Of a stretch of DNA of 64,000 nucleotides, positions 42,465-51,673 are shown one piece after another (positions within the stretch are counted from its first letter, which is position 1; each line of letters opens with the position of its first letter). The notes below the pieces were generated by a model. It had not been told where the DNA came from. It saw nothing but the letters and a program-made list of their open reading frames with translations, and made no database searches. The translations under genes were made by a program, and so were the position numbers. The stretch comes from CAWIMX01 sp963792785 (GTDB taxonomy: Bacteria > Acidobacteriota > Vicinamibacteria > Vicinamibacterales > CAVVIG01), in NCBI GenBank assembly GCA_963792785.1, contig CAWBXO010000001.1, forward strand, positions 372,001 through 436,000, read 5' to 3'.

Positions 42465-44639
42465 CGGCGGGCGAAGCCGACACGCTCCACGTCGACACGA
42501 AACAGCAGGTCCTCGAGGCGCTCGGCGACCTGTACGCGCTCGATCGCGTAGAGATCGCTTGCGCGCGTGGCAAAGCCGTTGCGCGAGGTGGTCGCGGCAT
42601 CGAACCCCGCGCGGGCGACGGCCTGCTGCAACTCGGGCGTGTAGTACGACTCGGCCCCGCCGTTGGGGTACGAAAACATCGTCACGTCCGCGCCGACGCG
42701 CGCCTCGAGCAGCCGCTTCGACGCGATGATCTCATCGGTGGCCGCGGGCAGCCCCGCGCTCGGCAGATTGGGGTGCGTGACGGTATGCGCGCCGATCGTC
42801 ATGCCCAGGCGGCTCATCTCGGCCACTTCGTCCCAGTTCAGCATGATGGTCGGCAGCGCCACGTCGCCGGCCAGCGCGCGGAGCTGCTGCCGCAGATCGT
42901 CGCGGATCGGAATCGGATGCGCCTTCAGGAGGCGCGTCACGAACCCGAGCGCGGCCGCACGCTCTCCCGGAGTGCCGCATGCCAGGTCGAACTGCCGGCC
43001 CGGCACGCGCAGCGTGAACTGGCCGCCCGGGATGCGGGCGAGCAGGTACCGGATTTCCGACGGCCAGAACGGCTGTCCACCGGCCAGGCACCCGGCCGTC
43101 AAATAGAACGTCCCAGTGGCCCCGTAGCGATGCAGCGTACGAGCCGCCGGCAGGTTGTCGGCATAGCCGTCATCGAAGGTGAAGACCACGCCGTTCTCCG
43201 GCAGCGGCCGCCCGGATCGCAGACGCGCCACGGCATCGGGCAGCGACAGCACGTGGTAGTGCGCGGCCAGGTGAGCCACCTGCCGCTCGAACGCCGCCGG
43301 GGACACGCACAGGTGCGGATCCGCATACCCGTACCCCTCGGGCCCGCAGATGGCGTGGTACCGCAGGATCGCGAGCCCGCGGTTGGGCCGGTATCGCCGG
43401 ATCACCCGACAGACGCCCGCGCGATAGGCGATCGTTCGCGCCGCGGGCGCCACGGCCGTGCGCAGCCGGCGGACCGGCGATCCGGCCTTGCGAGGCCCCG
43501 CCGGGGCGGCCGGCGACTCGCGCATCGGCGTCCACGTGCCGGACACCTGGCCGCTCAGGCCCTTCGCCAGTCCGACGAGCGAGGCCGCCTGGACGACCGA
43601 AAAATATCCGGCGAGGCCGGCCACACGCCGGGCCGGCCTGAGGCAGATCACGGTGGCGCCGAGCACTCCGACACTCCACGGTGCGAAGGGCACCATCATC
43701 GCGGCGGCGACGGCCACCAGGAACAGCCCGACGCAGGCTCCCGCGACGAACGCGCCGGTCATCCACCGCAGGACCTTGTGCGAAGCCACGGACATCGCGA
43801 ACCATCCCGTCCGGAACGGGTTGAGGACGCCCGGCACCGTCAGGACCGCCCGGACGCTGCGGCTGACGATGCGGACGCGCCGCTGGTATTCACGAGCCGA
43901 CGTGCCGGCGGTTTCCTCGTGGCAGATCGCCTCCGGCTCGTACACGGCCCGCCACCCGGCGTTCACGATCTGCAGGGGATTCAGGAAGTCGTTGATGGCC
44001 GTGGACGGCAGCGGCTGCCAGAGGTGGGCCCGAATCGCGTAGATCGCGCCATCGCCGCCCACCATCGATCCCACGGCCGTCTCGAGGCGCTTCAGCTGGA
44101 TTTCGGTACTGCCAGTATCCGCGCTCCCCGGTGTCGGCGGCCGTCCGCTGCCCTTCGACGTACCGGGCCTCTCCGGTCACGCAGCCCACGCGAGGATCGG
44201 CGAAATTGCGGACGAGCATCCGGAGCGCGTCGGGCCGGTACATCGCGTTGGCGTCGGAAAACACCACTACGTCGCCGCGAAGTGTCGGCACGATGCGATT
44301 CAGGCCAGCCGTCTTGCCGAGCCTGGTCGGCTGGCGCGCGACCCGCACGCCGCGGTCGGCGAACTCGGCCGCGATCGCGTCGGTCGCGTCGGTGGAGGCG
44401 TCCGACACCACGACGACCTCGAGCCGGTCCCGTGGATAGTCGAGCTCGGTGACGTTCTCGAGCTTGCGGCGAATGACGTCGGCCTCGTTGTACGCCGAGA
44501 TGACCAGGCTCACCGACGGCAGGTCGTCGCCGCGGGCGACCTCACGCGGCCCGCGGACGCGCACGACGAGCGCGAGCAGGAGCGGATATCCCACGTAGAC
44601 GTACAGGAGAATCACCAGGCACAGGGCAGCCACTGTCAT
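42461..44639 (-). CDS. GT2 glycosyltransferase fused to polysaccharide deacetylase, interrupted by a one-base frameshift
   Basis: Removing one C of TACC (GG at 44105-44106 on the plus strand) gives one 725-residue protein. N-terminal half: membrane anchor VAALCLVILLYVYVGYPLLLAL, GT2 motifs SLVISAYNEADVI and VVVFSDANAMY, then, across the repaired site, ERGYWQY-EIQLKRLETAVGSMVGGDGAIYAIR, and two to three membrane segments. After a linker near residue 440 the C-terminal half is a NodB-type deacetylase with TFDDGYADN and HTVTHPNL. No stop separates the halves. ATG 44639 is used; GTG 44648 overlaps the FemAB stop (GTGA). Uncorrected, it splits into 43890-44639 and 42461-44074. Likely makes and deacetylates an amino-sugar chain. 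Confidence 0.85.
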
Positions 44640-44644
44640 GAGCG

Positions 44645-45745
44645 TCACGGGATGTTGCGAACGATCCACGGGCCCACCGCCCGCGTCACGGCCAGAGGGA
44701 GACGGCGCCAGGCCTCGACGGCCAGCCGCACGCGCGGATTCCGGGGGCTCATGTCTGGCAGCGCCCCGGCGCCGGAATCGGCCAGCCAGTACTCCCACGT
44801 CTGCGGGTGGGGCTCGGCGCCCCACTGCCGCTTGAACTCGAACGTGCTGCTGTCGGGCGACGATCGCCCGAAGTCGAAGCACGCGCAACCGCTCTCGATG
44901 GCGAAGCGCAGCATGTCCCAATAGAGCAGGATGTTGCCGCACAGCGCGTTATGGGCCCGGAGCGACGACGCCCAGGGCACCTCGAGGCTGTCCCGGTGCC
45001 GGAACACGAAGGACGCGGCGACCGGTTCCTGCCCGCGCCAGACGCACACGATGCCGGCGCGGTCGGGAAAGGTGGCGAGGATCTGACGGAACCACCGCTT
45101 GGTGTAGACCGGCGTTCCGAGGTCGCGCATGTTCTGCGCGAACACGTCATAGAACGGATCGAGCAGGTCGAGCGTCCCGCGTGTCGCGCGAAGGTCGTTC
45201 TTCTCCGCCTTCCGCACCTGGTTGCGCACCTTGCGGTTGAGGATCGCCCACTGCGCGTCGACGCTCTGCTCGAGCGGCAGGCGCATGGCGACCTTGTGCT
45301 CCTTCGCCGCCAGCGACGGGAACCGACGATGGGCGTGCCGGAGCTCGAGAAACGTCGCGCCGGCGGCCTTGCTCTCCTCGATGGCCGCTCTCAGCAGGGC
45401 GTTTTCGGCGTCCGCATCATCGGCCACGACGCCGCCGTAGTTCAGGAACGGGAGCGAGACAGAGAAGCGCCGGAGAAGCGGGGTCTTGAACACCACGAGC
45501 GGGAGGATGCCGACGATCTCGCCGCCCGCGTGGGCGGCCAGATACCGGGACTCGTGCCCGAATGCGTCCTTGAAGACCTGCGCCCAGGCCGCCAGGTGAT
45601 ACCCGGTCGCCTCCGGCCGGCTCTGGACGTAGGCGTCCCACCGCGCGTCGGGGCTCACGACACGGACCTCGACAGGCGTCGCGACGCGAGCCTCGATCTC
45701 CGGCGCAGCGGCCTCGCGCTCGAGCTGGCTAAGCAACGGCAGCAT
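44645..45745 (-). CDS. FemAB-like protein of XrtA/PEP-CTERM EPS loci
   Basis: A 366-residue protein with tandem GNAT folds. Recognisable segments are SRPEATGYHLAAWAQVFKDAFGHESRYLAA, IVGILPLVVFKTPLLRRFSVSLPFLNYGGVVA, LNRKVRNQVRKAEKNDLRATRG and CFDFGRSSPDSSTFEFKRQWGAEP, which fit the TIGR03019 FemAB type. Such proteins may attach an aminoacyl or acyl group to a cell-surface polymer. The start overlaps the deacetylase gene before it by 17 bp; it ends in a GTGA/ATG junction with the GT2 fusion gene. Confidence 0.9.
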   Translation of the reverse strand: MLPLLSQLEREAAAPEIEARVATPVEVRVVSPDARWDAYVQSRPEATGYHLAAWAQVFKDAFGHESRYLAAHAGGEIVGILPLVVFKTPLLRRFSVSLPFLNYGGVVADDADAENALLRAAIEESKAAGATFLELRHAHRRFPSLAAKEHKVAMRLPLEQSVDAQWAILNRKVRNQVRKAEKNDLRATRGTLDLLDPFYDVFAQNMRDLGTPVYTKRWFRQILATFPDRAGIVCVWRGQEPVAASFVFRHRDSLEVPWASSLRAHNALCGNILLYWDMLRFAIESGCACFDFGRSSPDSSTFEFKRQWGAEPHPQTWEYWLADSGAGALPDMSPRNPRVRLAVEAWRRLPLAVTRAVGPWIVRNIP

Positions 45746-46616
45746 GCCTCACGATCTGGCTGACGGCGCCAATCGAATCGAAACGGAAGTCGGCCATCAG
45801 ACGCCTGAATCGCGCCTCGGTGCGGTCGAGATTGCGGTAATGCCGGAACCGGCTGAGCCCCGGCAGGGGGATGCGGGGCTGGCCGGGATCGACCTCCCAC
45901 GGGTGCAGGTAGAAGACGACCGGCTGACCCTCGACGCGATTGACGCGATCGATCCCCCATTTCGTCCAGGCGTACGGCAGCAGACGGAAATACCCGCCGC
46001 CGGCGACCGGCAGATTGAATCCCGAGACGCGAACGGTCGAACCAGGGAGTTCCCACAGCGATCCGTGTTCGCGCCAGACGCGGTAGGGATGCCGTGGCGA
46101 CGACGCGATGCCGTAGCGATCGTGATGAATCGGGAAGATGCTCGCGTCGTACAGGTAGCCCTCCTCGATGAGGATGTCCAGCGCCCAGAGCGATCGCGCG
46201 GTGATCGAATAGCTCGGGGCGCGATACCCCACGACGGCCACGCGCGCGGCGGCTTCGATCGCGCGCTTCGCGCGCCGCAGATCCTGCCGGAACACGTCCG
46301 GCGTGCTTGCGTAGACGAGCTCGTGGCCGTAGCCGTGGGACGCGATCTCGTGGCCGCAGGCGGCGATGCGGCGAATCAGCGCGGGAACGCGCTCAGCCAC
46401 CCAGCCGAGCACAAAGAAGGTCGCGCGGATCCCCGCCTCGTCGAGCAGCGACAACAGCCGATCGGTGTTCGCGTTGACGCGGCTCTCCAGCGCGCTCCAC
46501 TGCCCGCGGGCGAGGGCCTTGTCGAAGACGCTCGCGTGGAAGTAGTCCTCCACGTCGACGGTCATCATGTTGACCACGACGGTGACGCGTCCGGCGGCAG
46601 GCGTCTCGACCGTCAC
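45729..46616 (-). CDS. Polysaccharide deacetylase, XrtA-associated (DUF3473-containing)
   Basis: About 295 residues from GTG 46616, which overlaps the previous stop (GTGA); an ATG at 46568 also fits, since family members usually start just before TVDVEDYFHAS. That motif holds the first catalytic Asp pair. The H-x3-H site is in HEIASHGYGHELVY, followed by YRAPSYSIT and YDASIFPIHHDRYG. The C-terminus FYLHPWEVDPGQPRIPLPGLSRFRHYRNLDRTEARFRRLMADF is the DUF3473 tail of the TIGR03006 type. It should N-deacetylate the EPS in the periplasm or at the membrane; no signal peptide is obvious. Confidence 0.92.
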   Translation of the reverse strand: MTVETPAAGRVTVVVNMMTVDVEDYFHASVFDKALARGQWSALESRVNANTDRLLSLLDEAGIRATFFVLGWVAERVPALIRRIAACGHEIASHGYGHELVYASTPDVFRQDLRRAKRAIEAAARVAVVGYRAPSYSITARSLWALDILIEEGYLYDASIFPIHHDRYGIASSPRHPYRVWREHGSLWELPGSTVRVSGFNLPVAGGGYFRLLPYAWTKWGIDRVNRVEGQPVVFYLHPWEVDPGQPRIPLPGLSRFRHYRNLDRTEARFRRLMADFRFDSIGAVSQIVRHAAVA

Positions 46617-48004
46617 TGCCCGCCTCGGCGGAGCAACACGGTCTTGATGGTCAGGATGATGACGAACAGATCGAGCGCCACCGACATGTTCTTGATGTAG
46701 TACAGGTCGTACTGGAGCTTCTCCATGGACTCGTCGACACTGCTGCCGTACCCGTAGCGAACCTGGGCCCATCCGGTGACGCCCGGTTTCGCGACGTGGC
46801 GCTGGCCGTAGAACGGGATCTTCCTCGTCAGCTCCTCGACGAACACCGGCCGCTCCGGCCGGGGCCCGACCAGGCTCATCGAGCCGCGCAGCACGTTCCA
46901 CAATTGGGGCAGCTCGTCGAGCCGGGCGCGCCTCATGAACCGGCCGAACGGAATGACGCGATCGTCGTTCTGGCGCGCCCACACCGGCCCCGTCGCCTCT
47001 TCCGCGTCGGTTCGCATGGAGCGGAACTTGTACAGCGTGAAGGGAGCGCCGAACAGGCCGACGCGCTGCTGGCGGTACAGCGCCGGGCCGCGGGACACCA
47101 GCTTGATGACGATCGCCACGGCCGCCATGATCGGCAGGGTCAACACGATGCCGATACTGGCCGCGACGATGTCGAGCGCGCGCTTCATCGTGACAAGCGA
47201 TCGGGGCTTCAGGAAACCAGACGAGAAGACCAGCCAGCTCGGGCGCAGGTTTTCGACCGCGATCTTTCCCGTGTACTCCTCGTACACGGAAGCGAGGTGG
47301 TCGAACTTGATCCCTTTCAGCTTCATCTCCATGAGCGCGTTCATCGGCAGCTTGCCTCGCGCGTCCGACAGGCTGACGACGACCCGATCCACCGATTGGC
47401 TGGCAACGATGCGGGGAATGTCTTCGATGACGCCCACGATGCCGGGATTGAAGACCTTCTGGCCCACCCGAGCCGGGTCCGTGCCGATGAATCCGGTGAC
47501 CTGGACGCCGAGATCGGTGCGCTGGTGCAGTTCGCGGGCGAGGTTGATGGCGGCCGCGCTGGTGCCCACCAGGAGCAGCCGCTCACGCGGGCCCATGCTG
47601 CTCGAAAGCCACTCGAACAGCACGCGCCAGCCGACGACCAGGAGCGTCACGAGGATCGCCGAGATCATGAAGACGCCCCGGCCGATGATGAGCGACGGCA
47701 GCCAGAAATAGACGGCGGCCAGCATCAACGAGCTCGCGCCCAGCACGCGCAGCGTGCGAACGTAGAGCTCGCGACGATCCCGCATGACGCGGAAGTCGTA
47801 CAGGTCCCCGTAGTACAGGCAGAGCTGGACGACCGCGGCGATCAGCAGCCCGCGCAGCACCAGGTACGACAGGCCGTCCGTGGGCAGCCAGTGGCCGAGA
47901 CGCAGGCGCGCCGCGAGCGCCACGGCGCCGAGAATCAGCAGACTCTCGAACCCGATCAATGTCGCCGCACGCCAGGTCACACGTCGCATCAGCAGTTTGA
48001 ACAC
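46613..48004 (-). CDS. Initiating undecaprenyl-phosphate sugar-phosphate transferase (XrtA EPS type)
   Basis: A 463-residue membrane protein. GTG 48004 is chosen because VFKLLMRRVTWRAATLIGFESLL lines up with the usual N-terminus of this family. Four to five membrane segments are followed by a CoA-binding-like Rossmann part (LLLVGTSAAAINLARELHQR) and a C-terminal bacterial sugar transferase domain: KRALDIVAASIGIVLTLPIMA, FTLYKFRSMRTDAEE, RLDELPQLWNVLRGSMSLVGPRPERP and KPGVTGWAQVRYGYGSS. It loads the first sugar onto undecaprenyl phosphate. Match is to the TIGR03013 (EpsB-like) type. The 127-bp gap before it is the largest inside operon F and shows no promoter. Confidence 0.93.
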   Translation of the reverse strand: MFKLLMRRVTWRAATLIGFESLLILGAVALAARLRLGHWLPTDGLSYLVLRGLLIAAVVQLCLYYGDLYDFRVMRDRRELYVRTLRVLGASSLMLAAVYFWLPSLIIGRGVFMISAILVTLLVVGWRVLFEWLSSSMGPRERLLLVGTSAAAINLARELHQRTDLGVQVTGFIGTDPARVGQKVFNPGIVGVIEDIPRIVASQSVDRVVVSLSDARGKLPMNALMEMKLKGIKFDHLASVYEEYTGKIAVENLRPSWLVFSSGFLKPRSLVTMKRALDIVAASIGIVLTLPIMAAVAIVIKLVSRGPALYRQQRVGLFGAPFTLYKFRSMRTDAEEATGPVWARQNDDRVIPFGRFMRRARLDELPQLWNVLRGSMSLVGPRPERPVFVEELTRKIPFYGQRHVAKPGVTGWAQVRYGYGSSVDESMEKLQYDLYYIKNMSVALDLFVIILTIKTVLLRRGGQ

Positions 48005-48131
48005 AATCCCAATCCACCCACATCCACGCGTCAGCAGCGACACCACGGACACGCGCGCGACACACGTCGAGCGCACTTCAGGGCACAGGCCCTCCGAGCA
48101 CGAGGTTGCGGTTCAGTGACCTACGCGCGCG

Positions 48132-49023
48132 CTACGCATTCGGCGCGTAGCGGTCGTAGCCGTACGCGCTCGCCGACTCGCCCGTCACCAGGCGTTCGTC
48201 CGCGCGGTTCAAGACCACGCCGATGACCCGCTGCACGCCCACGGCTTCCGCGGTCCGCTGGATCAGCTTGGCCGGCGCCCGGCCGGCCTGCACGACGAGC
48301 AGGACGACGTCAGCCATGGTGGCCAGCAGATTCGCGTCCGGCACCTTGCCGACCGGCGGCGTGTCGATGATCACCCAGTCGAACTGCGCCGCCGCTTCGG
48401 CCATCACACGCCGCATCCGATCCGACGTCAGTCGGCCCATCGGATCGGGATCCGGCTGCCCGGCGGTCAGCACGGAGAGCCGCGGCGACACCCGAATCAG
48501 CGACAGCTTCTGATCCGTCTCCCGCGCGACACCGACGTTCTGCCCGAGCAGGTTCGGCACGTCGAGCACGTCGTGAGTGGTGGGCCGGCGCAGGTCGCCG
48601 TCGATCAGGAGGACGTTCCGCCCGTACGACTCGCTGAACGTCAAGGCCAGGTTGACGGCGGTCAGCGTCTTTCCTTCGCCGGGAAGCGTGCTCGCCACCA
48701 TGACGGTCTTGATCCCGCGCTCGGTCTGCTGACGATGCAGCGTCGCCGCGAGTTTCCGGGTACTGCTCGAGCGATGCCGGCGAGATGTCCGGCGTCACCA
48801 CCAGGCGCTCGGCGACCAGGCTCGTGCCCGACGCGTGGATGCGCGGCGTGTTGTCGGCGGCCGGCTCGGGGACGCGGACATCCTCCGTGCCGGTCGCGTC
48901 TTCGGCGACCCGCTGCGCCACCACCGGCACGGGCGGCTCCCACTGGATGGTGTCGGCCGGCGCCGGCCGGTTCACGTCACAATCCCCGTTCGCGCGACTC
49001 ATTGCTTCTGCCAGTCGACTCAT
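48132..49023 (-). CDS. Tyrosine kinase of XrtA EPS locus (CpsD/CapB-like), interrupted by a one-base frameshift
   Basis: Removing one C (GGG at 48758-48760 on the plus strand) joins two frames into a 296-residue protein. The N-terminal 110 residues are polar and Pro/Ala-rich, ending SPASLEQY; the repaired text continues RKLAATLHRQQTERGIKTVMVASTLPGEGKTLTAVNLAL, a classic BY-kinase Walker A. Walker A' is LLIDGDLRRPTTHD and Walker B FDWVIIDTPPVG. The C-terminal tyrosine cluster is short (YGYDRY). It should pair with the separate chain-length protein at 50093-51670. Uncorrected, the kinase domain would start only at an internal GTG/ATG near 48701. Confidence 0.87.
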
Positions 49024-49069
49024 ATCGCTACCCCAATTCCAATGTGAACCACGTCAACAGAGTCCGGAA

Positions 49070-50074
49070 CTACGGACGATCGGTGAACGCCCGAAACAAG
49101 TCACGACCGAGCGCGGGTCGCGCGGACGACATCTGCCCGAACACCGGCGATCGCACGCCCACCGCCTCACGCTCGATGTCGGGTCCCTCGCTGGCCTCCT
49201 CCGCCTCGAGGGGCCTGATGGCCAGACGCGTGAACTCGACGCGCGGCTCCGACACCAGGTCGAGGTCCCGGCAGACCTCCAGGACCGTGTCGCGGCCCAC
49301 CGGGTTCTCGTCGACCGCGAATCCGCCGAGCAGCGCGTTGTCGCAGATGACGCTGATCGTGCGCGGAATGCCGCGTGACGCGTCGTAGATGGCGTCGATC
49401 GCCTCCGGCGTGAACAGCTGCCGGTCGTCGCCGCCGGCGCTCCAGATGCGGGCCGCGATGTAGGCCCCCGTCTCGGTCTTGTCGAGACGCCCGAGCATGC
49501 AGCGCAGCGCCACGCGCTGCTTCAGCTGCCGCAGCGACGGCTGGTTGAGCCGATCGGCGAGCTCGGGCTGCCCGGTGAGGATGATCTGCAGCAGCTTCTC
49601 GGTCCCCGTCTCCACATTGGCGAGCAACCGGACCTCCTCGAGCAGCGCGTCGGGAAGGTTTTGCGCTTCGTCGATGATGAGCGCCGTGAGTCCCCCGATG
49701 CGCTGCCGATCGGTCACCGCGGCGTTCAGCTCGATGAGAAAGCGGGCCTTCGACTGCCCGGCTTCCCGACTGAGGCCGAACGCGGGCGCCAGGTACGCGA
49801 TGAACTCCGAGGAGCTCAGCGTCGGGTTGTTCAGGGACGCAATACAGTCCCGCCCGAGCGGCGCCGCTCCCCGAATCGACTGGAGCGCCGCCGTCACCAG
49901 CGTCGTCTTCCCGGTCCCGGCTTCGCCGATGACCACCGTGAAACCCTTCCGTCCGCGCAGACCGTACTGCAATGTCGCCAGCGCCTCGCGGTGCTTGGGC
50001 GTCATGAACAGATACGCCGGGTTCGGCGTCAGGTCGAACGGACGTTCACGCAGTCCGTAGAATTTCTCGTACAT
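49070..50074 (-). CDS. ExeA-like AAA ATPase of XrtA EPS locus
   Basis: A 334-residue protein. The opening MYEKFYGLRERPFDLTPNPAYLFMTPKHREALATLQYGL is diagnostic of the ExeA/TIGR03015 group. Walker A is GEAGTGKTT (about 50-58) and Walker B LTALIIDEAQNL, with the sensor-type ILTGQPELADRL. Its role in XrtA loci is presumed to be energising assembly or export; it has no membrane segment. It is 18 bp after the chain-length gene and 46 bp before the tyrosine kinase gene. Confidence 0.92.
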   Translation of the reverse strand: MYEKFYGLRERPFDLTPNPAYLFMTPKHREALATLQYGLRGRKGFTVVIGEAGTGKTTLVTAALQSIRGAAPLGRDCIASLNNPTLSSSEFIAYLAPAFGLSREAGQSKARFLIELNAAVTDRQRIGGLTALIIDEAQNLPDALLEEVRLLANVETGTEKLLQIILTGQPELADRLNQPSLRQLKQRVALRCMLGRLDKTETGAYIAARIWSAGGDDRQLFTPEAIDAIYDASRGIPRTISVICDNALLGGFAVDENPVGRDTVLEVCRDLDLVSEPRVEFTRLAIRPLEAEEASEGPDIEREAVGVRSPVFGQMSSARPALGRDLFRAFTDRP

Positions 50075-50092
50075 TGGCGCGTCCCGTCCCCT

Positions 50093-51670
50093 CTACAGGT
50101 TGATGTTCCACATGAGTGCGATCGCCGACGCCATGAGTGTCAACACCAGGACGGAGACGATCGCCTGCAGTCGCTTGCGACCCGTGACCTGGGCCGCCGT
50201 GCGCATGTCCGGAATCATCGCGAGCACCGGGAATCCCAGCGCCGTGACGACGTCGGCATCGGTCCGCAAGCTCGAATCGCGGTACTCGAACATGCCCACC
50301 AGGCCCAGGCCCAGCCCCAGCCCGAACAGCCCGCCCATCGCCACCCACCGCAGGCGATTCGGGCGGAACGGCGCCATCGGAATGCGCGCCGGCTCGATGA
50401 CCTTGAAGCGCTCGTTGCCCTGCTCCGTCTCCTGCCGCGCGGAGATCGCGGCGTTCTCGCGGCTGGCGAGCAGCCGCTGATAGACGGCCTGCAGCGTGTC
50501 GAGGTCGCGGTTGAGCGCCGTCAAATCGGCCTCGTGCGTCGGCGAGGCGTCGACGCGCGCCTGATACGTCGCGATCGTCGCCTGCAGGCGCGGCACCGAA
50601 TGCTCCTTGTCGGCGATCTGGCGATCGAGGCTCGCCATCTCGCTCTGGAGCTCCTGGAGGCGCTGGCGCCGCTGGAGCTCGGCCGGGGACAGGACGCCGC
50701 CATCCGCACTTTCGGGGACGCCCTCGGCCCGCGCGCGCTCTTCGAGCGTGGCGATCCGCCGGCGTGCGCTGATGACATCGGGATGCTCGGGCGTCAGGCG
50801 CAGCTCGAGAGCGCGCAGTTCCTGCCGCGCGGCCTCCAGCTGGACACCGACCGCGGAGCCGAGCGCCTCGGCAGCGGTGGTCGGCACGGGCGCGGCCGAC
50901 ACCTGCTGGTTTTCCGCGGCAGAGATCATGCCCTGCAGGCCCACGCGCCTGGCGCGGTCCGCGTTGAGCGCGTCCTCGAGGTCCTGCAGCTGCCCCTCCG
51001 TCTTGCGGAGCATGTCCAGGTTCGACAGGAGCATCGCCGGCAGCTCCAATCCGTACCGCTGCCGGTACACTTCGACTTTCTTCTCCTGCGCCTCCAGCTT
51101 GGTCCGCGCCTCGGCCAGCTGCGTCTCGATGAAGTCCATGGCCGAGCGGGACGCGTTGCTCCGGTCAACGGCGTTTTCGTTCACGAACAAGGTGGCGAGG
51201 CGGTTCGCCACGCGGGCCGCCGTGGCCGGCTCCTGCGAGATGAAGCTCATCGTGAAGTAGTTGCCATCCACCCGGCGCGGGTTGCCCTTCACGATGTCGA
51301 TCGCGATGTCCTGCCGCAGCACCGGGACCGGGTCGCCCGTCGGATGGGCGGCGCGCCAGGCCTTGAAGAGGCCCTCGTCGTCGATGAGCCGCTCCAGGCT
51401 CGCGTGGCTGAGCGCCTGCTGGCGGATCGTGTAGAGGCGATCCTCGATGGGCACGGCATCGTTTGCGCGACTGAGGTTGTCGGCCCCGCTCTGCGGGACG
51501 ATGAGCAACGTGGTCTCCGACCGATATTCGTCCGGCTGGCTGCGCGCCCAGACGGCGACAGCCAGGGCAGCCAGCAGGGCCGGCGCGATCACCATCCAGC
51601 GGCGACGCCACACGGCACGGAGGAAGTCTTCGGGTTTGTATTGCTTACCAGGAATCACCTTGCACCTCAC
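50093..51670 (-). CDS. Chain-length determinant protein of XrtA EPS locus (Wzz-like)
   Basis: A 525-residue inner-membrane protein. A first membrane segment (WMVIAPALLAALAVAVWA, about 25-42) and a second near 440-460 (WVAMGGLFGLGLGLGLVGMFEYRDSSL) flank a periplasmic coiled-coil domain. A further hydrophobic C-terminal helix (AIVSVLVLTLMASAIALMW) ends the protein, as in the TIGR03007 type. Unlike the protein at 8440-10761 it lacks the kinase domain, which is encoded separately at 48132-49023. It starts 3 bp after the beta-barrel gene ends. Confidence 0.92.
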   Translation of the reverse strand: MRCKVIPGKQYKPEDFLRAVWRRRWMVIAPALLAALAVAVWARSQPDEYRSETTLLIVPQSGADNLSRANDAVPIEDRLYTIRQQALSHASLERLIDDEGLFKAWRAAHPTGDPVPVLRQDIAIDIVKGNPRRVDGNYFTMSFISQEPATAARVANRLATLFVNENAVDRSNASRSAMDFIETQLAEARTKLEAQEKKVEVYRQRYGLELPAMLLSNLDMLRKTEGQLQDLEDALNADRARRVGLQGMISAAENQQVSAAPVPTTAAEALGSAVGVQLEAARQELRALELRLTPEHPDVISARRRIATLEERARAEGVPESADGGVLSPAELQRRQRLQELQSEMASLDRQIADKEHSVPRLQATIATYQARVDASPTHEADLTALNRDLDTLQAVYQRLLASRENAAISARQETEQGNERFKVIEPARIPMAPFRPNRLRWVAMGGLFGLGLGLGLVGMFEYRDSSLRTDADVVTALGFPVLAMIPDMRTAAQVTGRKRLQAIVSVLVLTLMASAIALMWNINL

Positions 51671-51673
51671 CTA

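Noticed and set aside
44100..44112. Programmed ribosomal frameshifting at the GT2 and kinase sites
   Set aside because: There is no slippery run, and the third case has the motif on the opposite coding strand, so a translational mechanism cannot explain all three.
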